Part shown: positions 1 through 9,191 of the stretch, one piece after another
Layout of the letters: each line of letters begins with the position of its first letter
How positions within the stretch are numbered: the first letter of the stretch is position 1
Assembly (NCBI GenBank): GCA_039962225.1
Contig: JAMPKV010000002.1
Coordinates: 434,001-498,000 of the forward strand
DNA length: 64,000 nucleotides
Direction: 5' to 3'
From: Microcoleus sp. AS-A8
Lineage (GTDB): Bacteria > Cyanobacteriota > Cyanobacteriia > Cyanobacteriales > Coleofasciculaceae
Notes under the pieces: model-generated
Database searches by the model: none
What the model was told of the DNA's origin: nothing
What the model saw: only the letters and a program-made list of their open reading frames with translations
Position numbers and translations under genes: made by a program

Positions 1-746
1 TGATTGGCGTTAACCTCAGAGGTGCTCACCTGCAAGGGACTAACCTGAGAAAAGCACTGCTGGATCATACTCTCCTGATTGCAGCGAACCTCACAGGTGC
101 TAACCTGAGTCAGGCTAACCTTTCCCATGCATCCCTCAACGAGGCAAACCTCGTCGAAGCTTGCCTCATCGATACAACCCTGATCAGTGCTGACCTCAGT
201 CATGCTGAACTCACGGGTGCTAACCTAATTGGGGCAGACCTTTACGGAGCTAACCTTAAAGGCGTCGATCTCAGTGATGCCAATCTGATTGGGACTAACC
301 TGAGACGGGTTAACCTCAATGGAGCTGATTTGAGTGGGGCACAGCTATTAAGAACGAACCTCAGCGAGGCTAAACTTGTGGAGGCTAACCTCAGTCATAC
401 GAATCTGAGTAATGCAAACCTCCACGAAGCCGAACTCATCGGGGCTTACCTTTACAAGAGTGATCTCCAGAAAGCGAACCTGAGTGAGGCTCACCTGAGT
501 GGAGCTTACCTCTCTAGAGCAAATCTGCGGGAAGCTGACCTAGAGCGGGTTGATTTGAGATGGGCTAATCTCAACCGAGCCAACCTGTGCGAAGCTGACT
601 TGAGAGGCGCTAACCTCCGAGGAGCCAACCTCAGCCAAGCTAATTTAGAAAGAGCTGACCTGAGAGGTGCTAATCTCCGAGGTACCAACCTGAACAAAGC
701 TAACCTTCAGGGAGCCATAATGCCTGATAGCACAACTCACTTGTAG
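1..746 (+). CDS. Pentapeptide-repeat protein (5' end outside window)
   Basis: The frame that stops at 746 is open back to position 3, so the gene begins before the window and about 248 codons are visible. Nearly every codon belongs to A(N/D)LxxA-type pentapeptides (ANLSQ, ADLRG, ANLRG and similar), roughly 48 consecutive units, ending with a short non-repeat tail (MPDSTTHL). Such repeats are known to fold as a right-handed quadrilateral beta helix. Many cyanobacterial members have no assigned biochemical role. No catalytic domain is visible in this part; an N-terminal domain could lie outside the window. A TTG at 330 could be mistaken for the start, but repeats continue in frame upstream of it. 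The palindrome at 762-782 follows the stop. Confidence 0.9.
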   Translation, partial: IGVNLRGAHLQGTNLRKALLDHTLLIAANLTGANLSQANLSHASLNEANLVEACLIDTTLISADLSHAELTGANLIGADLYGANLKGVDLSDANLIGTNLRRVNLNGADLSGAQLLRTNLSEAKLVEANLSHTNLSNANLHEAELIGAYLYKSDLQKANLSEAHLSGAYLSRANLREADLERVDLRWANLNRANLCEADLRGANLRGANLSQANLERADLRGANLRGTNLNKANLQGAIMPDSTTHL

Positions 747-761
747 ATACCGAACAGGTAG

Positions 762-782
762 GGGCACGATATTATCGTGCCC
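762..782. repeat. Palindromic repeat, GTAGGGGCACG type
   Basis: A perfect hairpin with 9-bp arms (gggcacgat / atcgtgccc) and a 3-nt loop sits 15 bp after the pentapeptide gene. No T-run follows on either strand, so it is not a classical intrinsic terminator. The gtaggggcacg word recurs inside the MITE-like element at 47263-47366. Confidence 0.7.
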
Positions 783-844
783 GACAAAAACTGCTCTTGA
801 ACCCGAATGAAAACTGCGATAGAAGTGGTTGCGATCGCCCTCGC

Positions 845-3241
845 TTAGACAAACTGACCTTTCGAGTCCTTGGGGCGAATACCAATCACTGAAGGACGTG
901 GTGCTCCCTGAGGATTGCCCTCGATATTACTAGGCCAGTTACTGCCACGAGGCACCGTGCGTGTCTGGTTAAACAAACTGCCATTCAAATCCAGCATCTC
1001 GATCGTGCGGCTCAGAGTTTGCTGAGGGTTGAACGGACAATCTTCACTGGGATGCTGCACCGCGAGGATGAGCGTATCCCCGATGAAGGTTGGCCCAGTC
1101 ATCTCGCAACGGGGTGGCCCATAAGCAAAGGGTACAATTCTTCCCGCATTCGGCCCACGGGTGGGAATAAAGAACAGCCAGTTATTGCCAAAAACTCCAA
1201 TTAGGTCAGACGTCTGAACATTTAAATTAGAATCGGTAGTCACTGTCGATGTAGCGCCCACGACTCGATGGTCTATCGGTCTTTGACTCGGATTCGCTCC
1301 GGTACTAAAGCCATTGTGGGCGCTAGTGGACATATCAGTTACGCCCCAGACATTACCTTGGCTATCAAACGCTAGGTTATCCACATTAGCAAAACCATCT
1401 CCGGGTTCGGCTCCGGCTTCCCCACCTTTAGCCAGTCGCTGCCAGCGAAAAGTCGTCCCTGTTGTACAATCGGGGCTGTTTTCAATAATCTTGAACAGTT
1501 CTCCCGACGGTTGTGGGGCGTTAACAGCATTGCTGTACTTAGATACTACAAAGATTCGAGAATCGGGGTAGCCATCACTACCAGGAGCACCATCAGTGTA
1601 GGCGATGAAGACTTCCTTAGTGCGGGGATGAACTTCAATATCCTCAGGACGAGCTGTCGGTGTTCCCCCCACGAGATTAGCCGCTAAGAAGGCATCCACT
1701 AACACTGCCCCTTGGCTGGTGTAAAAATCGGACAGCTTCTTGCCTTTGTAACCGGATAAAGCGGTAGCTTCGTTGGTGGTATCGACGTTAAACGAACCCC
1801 CATTGGAGGTTTGTCCGGCAATACCGTTACGCTTGGGGAGTGGCAGCAGACCATTTCTCGTTGCTTTACCCAATTTGGAAATTTCCACAGAGGCAAGCGT
1901 CGATGGCGCAATGGGGTCGGTTGCCGTATTTAACGAGAGGGGAATCCACCGGCCTGTACCATCTGAGTTGTAGCGGGCAACGTAGAGCGTTCCGTCCTCA
2001 AATAAGGCACTGTTGTTTTTGTCGGTGGGCGAAGATACAGTACCTTTACTGACAAATTTCCAAGTATGACCCCCTCGTCGATCATCACCCATGTAAGCAA
2101 TTAATTTTTTCCCCGCTTCCACTCGCATGGCAATGTTTTCATGGCGAAAACGACCCAAGGCGGTGTGTTTGCGAGGGCGGTAATTGGGATCGGCGGGGTC
2201 AATTTCTACCATCCAGCCGTATTTTTCCCCAACTAAGCCAAACTTTTCCCCTGAAGTCCCGGCAATGTAGCCTGTCTGAGTGCCATCAGGCTTTACAGGT
2301 TCCGTTACCCCCATGAAAAAGAGTGCACTGCCTTGGAAGTTCTCTTCAGCCGACAAAATTCTTCCCCAAGGCGTTGTCCCACCGGAACAGTTGTAAGCCG
2401 TGCCAATAATTTTATCGCCCAATCCATCAGTAGATTTGGTAAACACTTGGGTTGCGGCGGGGCCGGTACCAATGAGGTAGTTTTGGTCTCCTTTCTGATA
2501 GCTTTTGGAACCCCAAGAGGTGACAGTTTTGTACGGATCGGAACGCTGGCTGTTAATCCCTAAACCGGAAAGTCCATGGATGCGTCGATTCTTGGAATCG
2601 CTGACAACGGCAAATTTTGCACCCTGGCCTGAGCGGGAGATGCGAACAATGGAACCGCCCTGATTGTAATAAAATTCGCCTAAAAGTTGAATACTTGCTT
2701 TGTCATTCGATAAGGTTTGCCCAATTACCAAGGGGTAGCTTTCAGAAAATTCAGCGACATCATCGGGAGCCTCTGGGGCGAGTTTAGAAAAGGGGTAGGA
2801 AATGTATTCATGATTCACCCAAAGATAGCCATCATTGGAGTTGTTCCCATTAATAGGAACAAAACCGGTATAGTCGCAGTTGTAGCCAAAGTATTCTTCC
2901 TGGTTCGGGAAAACCCGATCGCCCCAGCGCACAATTACATAACGTTCATATTCCGGTGGCACAACAACATCATCGACGATATTGTACTGGCCTAATCGAG
3001 CATCGCTGGATGGATTTAATACCGTTCCCTGCCCAATTGCTGTTGGCAGGTAACTTGCCTGCTGTTGGTAAATGGGTAGAGGATGTGGTAAACGGACGGG
3101 GGTAAATTTCAGAGGCTGAGTCGCTTCGGCAACATTAAGATGGCTACCGAAAAGTTTATCTTCTAAAGCAGGGGCTAGAACGGCAGCACCAGCACTGGCT
3201 CCAAAAAAAATAAGGAGCTGCCTCCGAGTAATTTTGGACAT
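845..3241 (-). CDS. phoX: PhoX-like alkaline phosphatase (DUF839), Tat-exported
   Basis: This 798-residue protein starts with a twin-arginine signal: TRRQLL at residues 5-10, then a hydrophobic stretch rich in A and G. Export in the folded state through the Tat pathway to the periplasm or surface is therefore expected. The body resembles the PhoX/DUF839 family, with segments such as GYLWVNHEY, WGRILSAEENF, RHENIAMRVE, DRRGGHTWKFVSKG and RPEDIEVHPRTKEVFIAYTD. Characterised PhoX enzymes are calcium/iron-dependent phosphomonoesterases that release phosphate from organic esters during phosphate starvation. The length is near the upper end for the family. It stands alone and no Pho box was identified by eye. 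Some DUF839 members are not proven phosphatases, so the activity is inferred from family membership. Confidence 0.85.
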   Translation of the reverse strand: MSKITRRQLLIFFGASAGAAVLAPALEDKLFGSHLNVAEATQPLKFTPVRLPHPLPIYQQQASYLPTAIGQGTVLNPSSDARLGQYNIVDDVVVPPEYERYVIVRWGDRVFPNQEEYFGYNCDYTGFVPINGNNSNDGYLWVNHEYISYPFSKLAPEAPDDVAEFSESYPLVIGQTLSNDKASIQLLGEFYYNQGGSIVRISRSGQGAKFAVVSDSKNRRIHGLSGLGINSQRSDPYKTVTSWGSKSYQKGDQNYLIGTGPAATQVFTKSTDGLGDKIIGTAYNCSGGTTPWGRILSAEENFQGSALFFMGVTEPVKPDGTQTGYIAGTSGEKFGLVGEKYGWMVEIDPADPNYRPRKHTALGRFRHENIAMRVEAGKKLIAYMGDDRRGGHTWKFVSKGTVSSPTDKNNSALFEDGTLYVARYNSDGTGRWIPLSLNTATDPIAPSTLASVEISKLGKATRNGLLPLPKRNGIAGQTSNGGSFNVDTTNEATALSGYKGKKLSDFYTSQGAVLVDAFLAANLVGGTPTARPEDIEVHPRTKEVFIAYTDGAPGSDGYPDSRIFVVSKYSNAVNAPQPSGELFKIIENSPDCTTGTTFRWQRLAKGGEAGAEPGDGFANVDNLAFDSQGNVWGVTDMSTSAHNGFSTGANPSQRPIDHRVVGATSTVTTDSNLNVQTSDLIGVFGNNWLFFIPTRGPNAGRIVPFAYGPPRCEMTGPTFIGDTLILAVQHPSEDCPFNPQQTLSRTIEMLDLNGSLFNQTRTVPRGSNWPSNIEGNPQGAPRPSVIGIRPKDSKGQFV

Positions 3242-3560
3242 CGAATTCTCTCTCTTGTTTAGGATCGCAAGAATTACAAGTCTTGAAACATCATGTCGGC
3301 AGAACTAAGGTAGAGATGAGTTCCAAACAATTTTAAAATCCTACTCTTACAAAATTAAGAACGGGTAATCTTAAGTTTAATTGTCAATATTTATTTATTA
3401 ATGTTACCTTAACGGTTTATTTTTGGTCAACCTGGACAAGGTGTATGTTTTTTTTAAAAATATCTTGAAAAAATGAAAAGGATGAATTTTTGAGTTTTTT
3501 ATCTTTTACACAGTGCTAAAATTGTTTTTCATCCTTCATCCTTTACAGTTCAGACTTGAG
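3242..3560. other. AT-rich intergenic region, no gene seen
   Basis: This 319-bp stretch lies upstream of the phoX-like start and downstream of the next minus-strand gene. It is AT-rich with poly-T and poly-A runs near 3450-3475. No open frame with coding character, hairpin or repeat stood out. The promoter of the phoX-like gene should lie in its left part. Confidence 0.5.
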
Positions 3561-4013
3561 TTAGTCATCTCTAAAAGCCGGATCGTTTTCTCTTCTCCTT
3601 CTACGCTCCTGTGCTGGATCGATTTGAGAGGTAGGGGGAGCGGAAGGTTGATTAAAGCCAAGTAGTACTCTAGAATTGTTGGCAAAATATCGAGTCCATC
3701 GATATATCCTAGAGTATTGTTGCCATCCAGAGCGAGAAACTTGCGATCGCAGCAGTGGAACGATCTGTCCCTGGTGTTCTCCTAAAATGAGAATAGAGAC
3801 TTCACTCACTTCAGGATTCTCGATAAATTCCTGCTCTATTGAGCTTTGTGCCAAATCTTGAGCTTGTTGCACGAGGATATCAAAGGATTGACTGCCCTCA
3901 GAATTAAGGATAAAGTTACGCTCTACCGATTCAGCGGAGGCAATGGAGATGGTAGAGACGAAACTACTGAGTATTAAAATCATGCCCCAGCAGAAATGGT
4001 GATAAAAATTCAT
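3561..4013 (-). CDS. Small secreted hypothetical protein
   Basis: Not recognised by name. From the ATG at 4013 the protein has 150 residues. It begins with a clear signal peptide: MNFYHHFCW, a hydrophobic core ILILSSFVSTISIASA, and a likely AxA cleavage site before ESV. A TTG 48 bp further upstream would add 16 residues, but the signal peptide reads better from the ATG. The mature part has a helical segment (FDILVQQAQDLAQSS), a strand-rich segment (VSILILGEHQGQIVPLLR), an SRSGWQQYSRIYRWTRYF motif and a basic, disordered tail ending RRRRRENDPAFRDD. Similar short proteins with an SR.W....RWTRYF motif seem to recur in cyanobacteria, from memory. Periplasmic location is inferred. Confidence 0.65.
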   Translation of the reverse strand: MNFYHHFCWGMILILSSFVSTISIASAESVERNFILNSEGSQSFDILVQQAQDLAQSSIEQEFIENPEVSEVSILILGEHQGQIVPLLRSQVSRSGWQQYSRIYRWTRYFANNSRVLLGFNQPSAPPTSQIDPAQERRRRRENDPAFRDD

Positions 4014-4119
4014 GGGCTTGGCTGTTGTAACTAGAGGTGCGCTAGTTAGGCTAACAACCAAGTGTTAAACAGCGAGTAAGCTTTGGTTAAGGGAATAATT
4101 GGGAAATGCTGGGAGAAAA

Positions 4120-4953
4120 TTAGGCTACATTTCCTGGAAAGGTAATTCTAAATTCGGTTCCTTGACTCCGATCAAGCTCCAGCGAACCCTCTAGCTGTTC
4201 TACTAATCCTTGAACTAGAGTCATTCCTAAGGATGAATGCTTCGATGCCATCGATTTCCCCCAGCAGAAAACTATCCATGAGAACTAAATTACGGTATCC
4301 AACAGGCGCGCCTGAAAACGGAGGTGTTGCTCGGCTTGTTCGCGTTCGCCTAGCACGGCTTCTAACAAGTTATGCGTTTCTTGCAACTGGGCTTGCGTCT
4401 GCTTTAATTCAGTGATCTCGCGAGAGATTGCTAATACTGCTTCGACTTCCCCAACGAGGTTCAATTCGGGAACGTAGCGAGTTTGGAAGTAAGCAATACC
4501 CTGAATACCAGCGTATTCAAACTCAATGCTCACTTCTTGTTTCGTCTCAAAAACTTGCTGAATTGCGGCTTCCCACAACCGAACGCAATCTTCTCGCATT
4601 TCTAATTCACGAGACGTTTTCCCAATAAAATGTTCGGGAAGTAATCCTGTTATATTAGCTACAACGGGATTTATATAGAGAATACGACTTTCGCGATCGA
4701 GTCGAGCCACAGGATCGGATAAGTTTTCTACCAAGGCGCGGAACTCTTGTTCACGTTTATGCAGGGTTATTTCAGCACGTTTCAAAATTTCCAGGCATTG
4801 TTGTAACTCTAAGGCTGCCGCTTCTTTGGGAATCTGCTGAAGATGGGTGGCAATGGCAGAAATTTGGTGTATACAGTCAGCGAGGGTTGCCGAAGGCATG
4901 GCAGTTGACCGTAAGCTTCTCAAGTTAATTGTTTTAGATGTTGTTCGGCTCAT
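4120..4953 (-). pseudogene. PAS histidine kinase collapsed by an internal deletion
   Basis: Reading on the minus strand from ATG 4953, the first 222 codons encode a coiled-coil lead, one PAS domain (about residues 65-175, with FRALVENLSDPVARLD and YINPVVANITG) and a second coiled coil. The frame then enters what looks like the start of another PAS (FQARLLDTV) and stops at 4285. About 60 bp downstream, another frame encodes the extreme C-terminus of a histidine kinase: [20 protein letters not shown], then [17 protein letters not shown], ending at 4120. The second PAS, the phosphoacceptor H-box and the N and G1 boxes are absent. The simplest reading is a kinase gene that lost several hundred codons, leaving both ends. 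The start overlaps the upstream hydrolase gene by 20 bp, so the pair was probably one transcript. Confidence 0.75.
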
Positions 4954-5833
4954 CCCGAAATTCTAGGATATGCTGTGCTGTCTTCTGGGGCTGTTCGAGG
5001 TGAGAGACATGTCCACAATTTTCGAGCCAAATGAGTTGAGAATGTGCGATCGCTTCCTTAAATTTGTAGGCATCCGCCGTCCCCAAAATGCGATCCGATT
5101 CTCCCCATAAAATTAGGGTTGGCTGTTTAATGTGTGAAAGTTTTTCCCCAAACGAGACATAGCCTCCACTTTTCGTAAAAGCAATCAAAGCGTCGTGCCA
5201 ACCTTGTGATTTGAGATGTAAGGCGGCACACAATTGGGCATCTAATGAAGCCAAGCTTTTGTTGAAGTAAGCCTTAGTACTAATTTGTTGCCGAACTTTT
5301 GGGCTACTTAAAAATCTTGTTGCCAAAGAGCTAATGGGCGGAAACAGCAACTTACCAATGTTCGGAGGGGCTTTATATCCAGCGGTATCAATTAAAACTA
5401 ACTGCTTAACCAATTGCGGATAAGAGAGCGTGAAATCAATAGCAGCGGCTCCTCCCATCGAGGCACCGACCAAAATCATTGGCTGATTAATCAGTGTTTT
5501 CCAAAAGTAGTAGAGATGGGTTTTAATAGCCGCCGGACTAAAGGGAATACCTAGCAAGCGTTCCGTAAAACCAAAGCCTAACAAATCAACAGCCCATGTC
5601 TCATTCTCAGCCGCCAACAAAGGTATCAGACGCCGAAACTCGAACAGCGAACTATCAAAGCCATGTAACAACACAATGGGAGTGCCGCCACTACCCTGAC
5701 GCACATAAGTCGTTAAAATCGGCTGTTCACTCAGGGGAGTTGTAATCGGAATTTGCTCAATACTTTGAGCAAGAGCAATAGAAGTAGATTCGGTTAACTG
5801 AGCAATTTCGGATGGAAGAAAACCAGTAGACAT
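4934..5833 (-). CDS. Alpha/beta-fold hydrolase
   Basis: About 299 residues from the ATG at 5833; a TTG at 5863 would add ten. Family features are visible: the oxyanion segment IVLLHGFDSS, the nucleophile elbow GASMGG (Ser), an acid in LILWGESDRIL and the catalytic His in ENCGHVSHLEQP. These form a complete Ser-Asp-His triad. The LLGFGFTERL and helical cap segments match soluble hydrolases of the haloalkane dehalogenase / BioH / epoxide hydrolase type. No signal peptide or membrane anchor is visible, so it is probably cytosolic. The substrate cannot be told from sequence. It lies upstream of and overlaps the broken PAS kinase by 20 bp. Confidence 0.85.
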   Translation of the reverse strand: MSTGFLPSEIAQLTESTSIALAQSIEQIPITTPLSEQPILTTYVRQGSGGTPIVLLHGFDSSLFEFRRLIPLLAAENETWAVDLLGFGFTERLLGIPFSPAAIKTHLYYFWKTLINQPMILVGASMGGAAAIDFTLSYPQLVKQLVLIDTAGYKAPPNIGKLLFPPISSLATRFLSSPKVRQQISTKAYFNKSLASLDAQLCAALHLKSQGWHDALIAFTKSGGYVSFGEKLSHIKQPTLILWGESDRILGTADAYKFKEAIAHSQLIWLENCGHVSHLEQPQKTAQHILEFRDEPNNI

Positions 5834-6033
5834 CAATTTAGGAATAGATACCAATAAACTCAAGGTACCTCATCATCCGCAAACTGAAAATCTGGGGTTC
5901 AACCCGACTCGCTCTATCTTCGTAGAGGGCGAAACTCTTAGACTCTGGCGATGAACTAGGTTGATCCGCCCTGGATTCCTAATTGTCAAGGCTTCATGCC
6001 AGCTAGGAGTTCTTGTTATGTATATTCATATTA

Positions 6034-6216
6034 CTACGGGAGATGTGACATTACAGACCACAAAAGTAATGGGGTGCTAGCGAGGATGGTAAAAATGATC
6101 GCATTTTCTAAATTGCGCGTGGCAAATCCTACCGTTAGCATTAGACATAGAAAAAGGACTAAAGACAGCAATAGGGCTAGATTTCCGCCGCTAGAATCAA
6201 TCAGTAAACTGTCCAT
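6034..6216 (-). CDS. Small membrane protein, hypothetical
   Basis: A 60-residue frame. An aggag ribosome-binding site lies 9 nt before the ATG at 6216, which argues for a real gene. The protein has an N-terminal polar stretch (MDSLLIDSSGGN) followed by two hydrophobic segments, LALLLSLVLFLCLMLTVGF and IIFTILASTPLLLWSVM. These are long enough for two short transmembrane helices with an RNLEN turn. No family is recognised. The gene stands alone between the alpha/beta hydrolase and purT. Confidence 0.5.
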   Translation of the reverse strand: MDSLLIDSSGGNLALLLSLVLFLCLMLTVGFATRNLENAIIFTILASTPLLLWSVMSHLP

Positions 6217-6606
6217 TCAAGTCTTCTCCTGAGGTTATATTTTCTCCAAAGAGATGAAAATTTGGAAATAGCGAGTTCCTTTTACTAGTTCTTCTTAAAT
6301 AATATTTTAAACATAAACTTACAACTTAGCTGCATTTATGTAGGGTGGGCAGTTGGCGGGACAGCTTCAGCCGCTATCAATAACGCTTGTCTGCACTGTC
6401 CACCCTAGGCGACTAAGAGCGATCGCACTGAACAAACTGTACCGCTTCGCGGAATTCAAAATTCAAAATTCAAAAGTCAAAATGCTTATACTGTCAGCAT
6501 TTCAGGGATTTTGAAGGGTAGCTTTATTCCGCCGCGCTGTACTAATCGAGCAACGGCTCTAAGCGTGAGAAATTATTCAGTAATTATAGAACGTTGCTCG
6601 GTCTTC
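6217..6606. repeat. Intergenic region with palindromic and tandem repeats
   Basis: No gene is seen in this 390-bp gap. It holds a large imperfect inverted repeat, tagggtgggcagt near 6340 pairing with ctgtccaccctag near 6400. This belongs to the same word family as the repeats at 19261 and 46925. From about 6455 there is a short tandem run of attcaaa units. The region lies downstream of purT, which ends at 6607. Confidence 0.55.
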
Positions 6607-7782
6607 TCATTGATGAATAAGCTGAATCTGGCTGGCAACTCTCAGCGCTTTTTCCCTAGCGTCCTGAGTATCTTTTCCCTTGGCTAAAGCGACACCCATC
6701 CTCCGGAAAGGACGTGAATCGGGTTTGCCAAATAATCTCAAATCGACATCGGGTTCAGATAAGGCTTCCGCGACGCCTGCAAAAAAGATTGAATCAGAAT
6801 TATCTTGAGCTAAAATAACAGTACTCGCTGAAGCGCCTAGTTGTTCTATTTTAGGAATTGGCAACCCTAAAACCGCTCTCAAATGTAGCTCAAATTCATT
6901 CAGATTTTGAGAAATTAAAGTGACCATTCCCGTATCATGAGGTCGGGGTGAAAGCTCGGAAAAAATCACTTCATCCTTGGTAACAAAAAACTCCACGCCG
7001 AAAATTCCAGCACCGCCTAAAGCATCGGTTACTTTTTGGGCGATCGCCTCTGCTTCTCTCACCTGTTGTTCAGAAATTGCTGCCGGTTGCCACGATTCTT
7101 GATAATCCCCTCGTTCTTGACGATGCCCAATCGCTGGGCAAAAAATAGTCGGTGCATTCCACTGTTTAATGGTTAATAAGGTAATTTCTATCTCAAAGTT
7201 GATGAATTCTTCAACAATAATTTTTTTTGTATCTCCCCTAGAGCCTGCGATCGCGTAATTCCAAGCCTGTTCTACTTCCTCGAAAGAGTTAACCACCGAT
7301 TGTCCTTTTCCCGAGGAAGACATCACAGGTTTAACCACATTTGGAAAACCAATTGTTTGAGAAACTTCAATAAACTCATTTAAGTTTGTCGCATAAGTAT
7401 AGTTAGCGGTTCGGATGCCTAACTGTTGATGAGCCAGTTCTCGAATTCGGTCACGGTTCATCGTATAATTGGTTGCCATCGCTGTAGGAATTACCGTTAT
7501 TCCTCGCTGCTCAAATTCCACTAATTTCTCAGTTCTAATCGCTTCAATTTCTGGAATAATGAAATCAGGCTGATGTTTAGTAACAACTCGTTCCAAATCA
7601 TCTGCACTTAGCATAGAAATGACTTCTGAGCAATCCGCCACTTGCATCGCTGGCGCATTCTCATAGCGGTCAACGGCAATGATATAATTACCCAGCCGTT
7701 GAGCTGCAATGACAAATTCTTTGCCCAGTTCGCCTGAGCCGAGGAGCATAAATTTTTTAGGAAGTTTTAGCGAATCTGACAT
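6607..7782 (-). CDS. purT: Formate-dependent GAR transformylase PurT
   Basis: PurT makes formyl-glycinamide ribonucleotide from GAR, formate and ATP in purine synthesis, independent of folate. The protein is about 391 residues from ATG 7782 (a GTG at 7794 is also possible), the usual family length. It has the ATP-grasp layout: N-terminal nucleotide-like fold ([20 protein letters not shown]), PEIEAIRT, the central [16 protein letters not shown] loop, [14 protein letters not shown], and the metal-binding segment [41 protein letters not shown] distinguishes PurT from PurK, together with ELGKE near the N-terminus. It stands alone. Confidence 0.95.
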   Translation of the reverse strand: MSDSLKLPKKFMLLGSGELGKEFVIAAQRLGNYIIAVDRYENAPAMQVADCSEVISMLSADDLERVVTKHQPDFIIPEIEAIRTEKLVEFEQRGITVIPTAMATNYTMNRDRIRELAHQQLGIRTANYTYATNLNEFIEVSQTIGFPNVVKPVMSSSGKGQSVVNSFEEVEQAWNYAIAGSRGDTKKIIVEEFINFEIEITLLTIKQWNAPTIFCPAIGHRQERGDYQESWQPAAISEQQVREAEAIAQKVTDALGGAGIFGVEFFVTKDEVIFSELSPRPHDTGMVTLISQNLNEFELHLRAVLGLPIPKIEQLGASASTVILAQDNSDSIFFAGVAEALSEPDVDLRLFGKPDSRPFRRMGVALAKGKDTQDAREKALRVASQIQLIHQ

Positions 7783-7909
7783 GAGTGATTTCACTTAAAA
7801 TTAAAAACTGCGCCCATTTATTGTAAAACTTAAAGAGGGCTAACTATTAATAATGACTGAGAACATTTACAGGCTTTGAAGCGTAGCCTAAGCACAACAA
7901 AGGAGGCGA

Positions 7910-9034
7910 ATGAGCCAATATTTTGCTACGGTTGCTCGTGGCTTAGAGTCAATTACTGCCCAAGAGTTAGAGCGATTGGGTGCAAAAGAAGTTCGTCCTG
8001 ATTTTACTGGGGTACATTTTAGGGGCGATCGCACCTTACTATACCAAGTAAATCTCTGGGCGAGAACCGTTTTTCGGGTACTCGTTACGCTACGAGAATT
8101 CCCCTGTCCTAATGCCGATCGCCTTTACACAGAGGTGCAAAAAATCGATTGGCAGCAATACATCCAGCCTCACAATACCCTCGCCGTGAATGCAACAGGA
8201 GGCAATCGCCAACTGAATCACACCCACTTCACCGCTTTACAAGTTAAAAATGCCATTATCGACCAACAACGTCGCCAATTTGGTCAGCGGTCTAGCGTTG
8301 ATACCGAAAATCCTGATTTACTGATTAACGTCCATATCTATCAAGACCGTTGTATTTTAAGTTTAGATAGTTCCGGTGCCAGTTTGCATCGACGGGGATA
8401 TCGACCAGCAATGGGGCTTGCACCTCTTAAGGAAACGTTAGCCGCAGCGCTTTTAGATATGGCGGAGTGGGAGCCAAATCTGCCATTTTTAGACCCATTG
8501 TGTGGTTCTGGAACTTTACCTTTAGAAGCGAGTTTAAAAGCCTTAAATATTGCCCCCGGATTGTTTCGTCCTGAGTTTGCTTTTGAGAAATGGCATGATT
8601 TTGACGAACAACTTTGGACGCGGTTGCTGGATGAGGCGGAAGAGAGTCAAATCCCTCAACTCAAAGCACCAATTATAGGGAGCGATAAAGACCCTGATAT
8701 TCTCGCTCAAGCTCGAATTAATGCACAACAATGTCGTATTTCAGACCAGGTAAAGTTTACTCAAACTGACCTCAAAGACGTAGAAACACCAGCCGATAGG
8801 GGTGTGATTATTTGCAATCCGCCCTATGGAGAACGTCTGGGGGATGCGGCAGAACTCGGTGATTTTTATAAGCTGTTAGGTGATGTTTTCAAGCAACGTT
8901 TTAAAGGTTGGACAGCGTTTGTTTTAACGGGAAATAAGGAATTGGCAAAGCGGGTAGGATTGAAAGCGGCTCGTCGTATGCCTGTTTATAACGGTTCTAT
9001 ACCTTGTACTTTGTTGAAATACGAGATGTATTAA
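7910..9034 (+). CDS. THUMP-domain class I rRNA methyltransferase (RlmL/YpsC type)
   Basis: 374 residues, starting at an ATG 5 nt after a strong ggagg. The N-terminal third (MSQYFATVARGLESITAQEL through about residue 155) is a THUMP RNA-binding region. The C-terminal part is a Rossmann methyltransferase with the SAM loop FLDPLCGSGTLPLEA, the acidic strand IIGSDKDPDIL and the catalytic NPPYGERLG (NPPY: N6- or N2-type amine methylation). Family members methylate the exocyclic N2 of a guanine in 23S rRNA (RlmL and the shorter YpsC-like proteins). The length fits the short form without the RlmK domain. It is transcribed alone, away from purT. The exact rRNA target is inferred from family only. Confidence 0.9.
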   Translation: MSQYFATVARGLESITAQELERLGAKEVRPDFTGVHFRGDRTLLYQVNLWARTVFRVLVTLREFPCPNADRLYTEVQKIDWQQYIQPHNTLAVNATGGNRQLNHTHFTALQVKNAIIDQQRRQFGQRSSVDTENPDLLINVHIYQDRCILSLDSSGASLHRRGYRPAMGLAPLKETLAAALLDMAEWEPNLPFLDPLCGSGTLPLEASLKALNIAPGLFRPEFAFEKWHDFDEQLWTRLLDEAEESQIPQLKAPIIGSDKDPDILAQARINAQQCRISDQVKFTQTDLKDVETPADRGVIICNPPYGERLGDAAELGDFYKLLGDVFKQRFKGWTAFVLTGNKELAKRVGLKAARRMPVYNGSIPCTLLKYEMY

Positions 9035-9054
9035 TGCAGTTTTTTACACATTCA

Positions 9055-9085
9055 ATAAAAAACCCCCAGCGCGAACGCTGGGGGT
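9055..9085 (-). terminator. Intrinsic terminator, minus-strand orientation
   Basis: A perfect 10-bp stem (acccccagcg / cgctgggggt, 9062-9085) with a cgaa loop is followed on the minus strand by six T residues. On the plus strand the hairpin is followed by aacatc, with no T-run. It therefore fits a minus-strand terminator better than one for the rRNA methyltransferase gene that ends just upstream. Confidence 0.7.
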
Positions 9086-9191
9086 AACATCAGGGTGCAT
9101 CTACTTTTTCTTTATCCGTCATCGTTATGGCTGCATCAGGAAAAATTGATAAAGTACCCAAAGAAATCGAAGGCTGAACTGAGGCAATCTG

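Noticed and set aside
506..697. 63-codon minus-strand frame opposite the pentapeptide repeats
   Set aside because: It only mirrors the repeat periodicity (RLAPLRSA); it is the antisense shadow of the pentapeptide gene.
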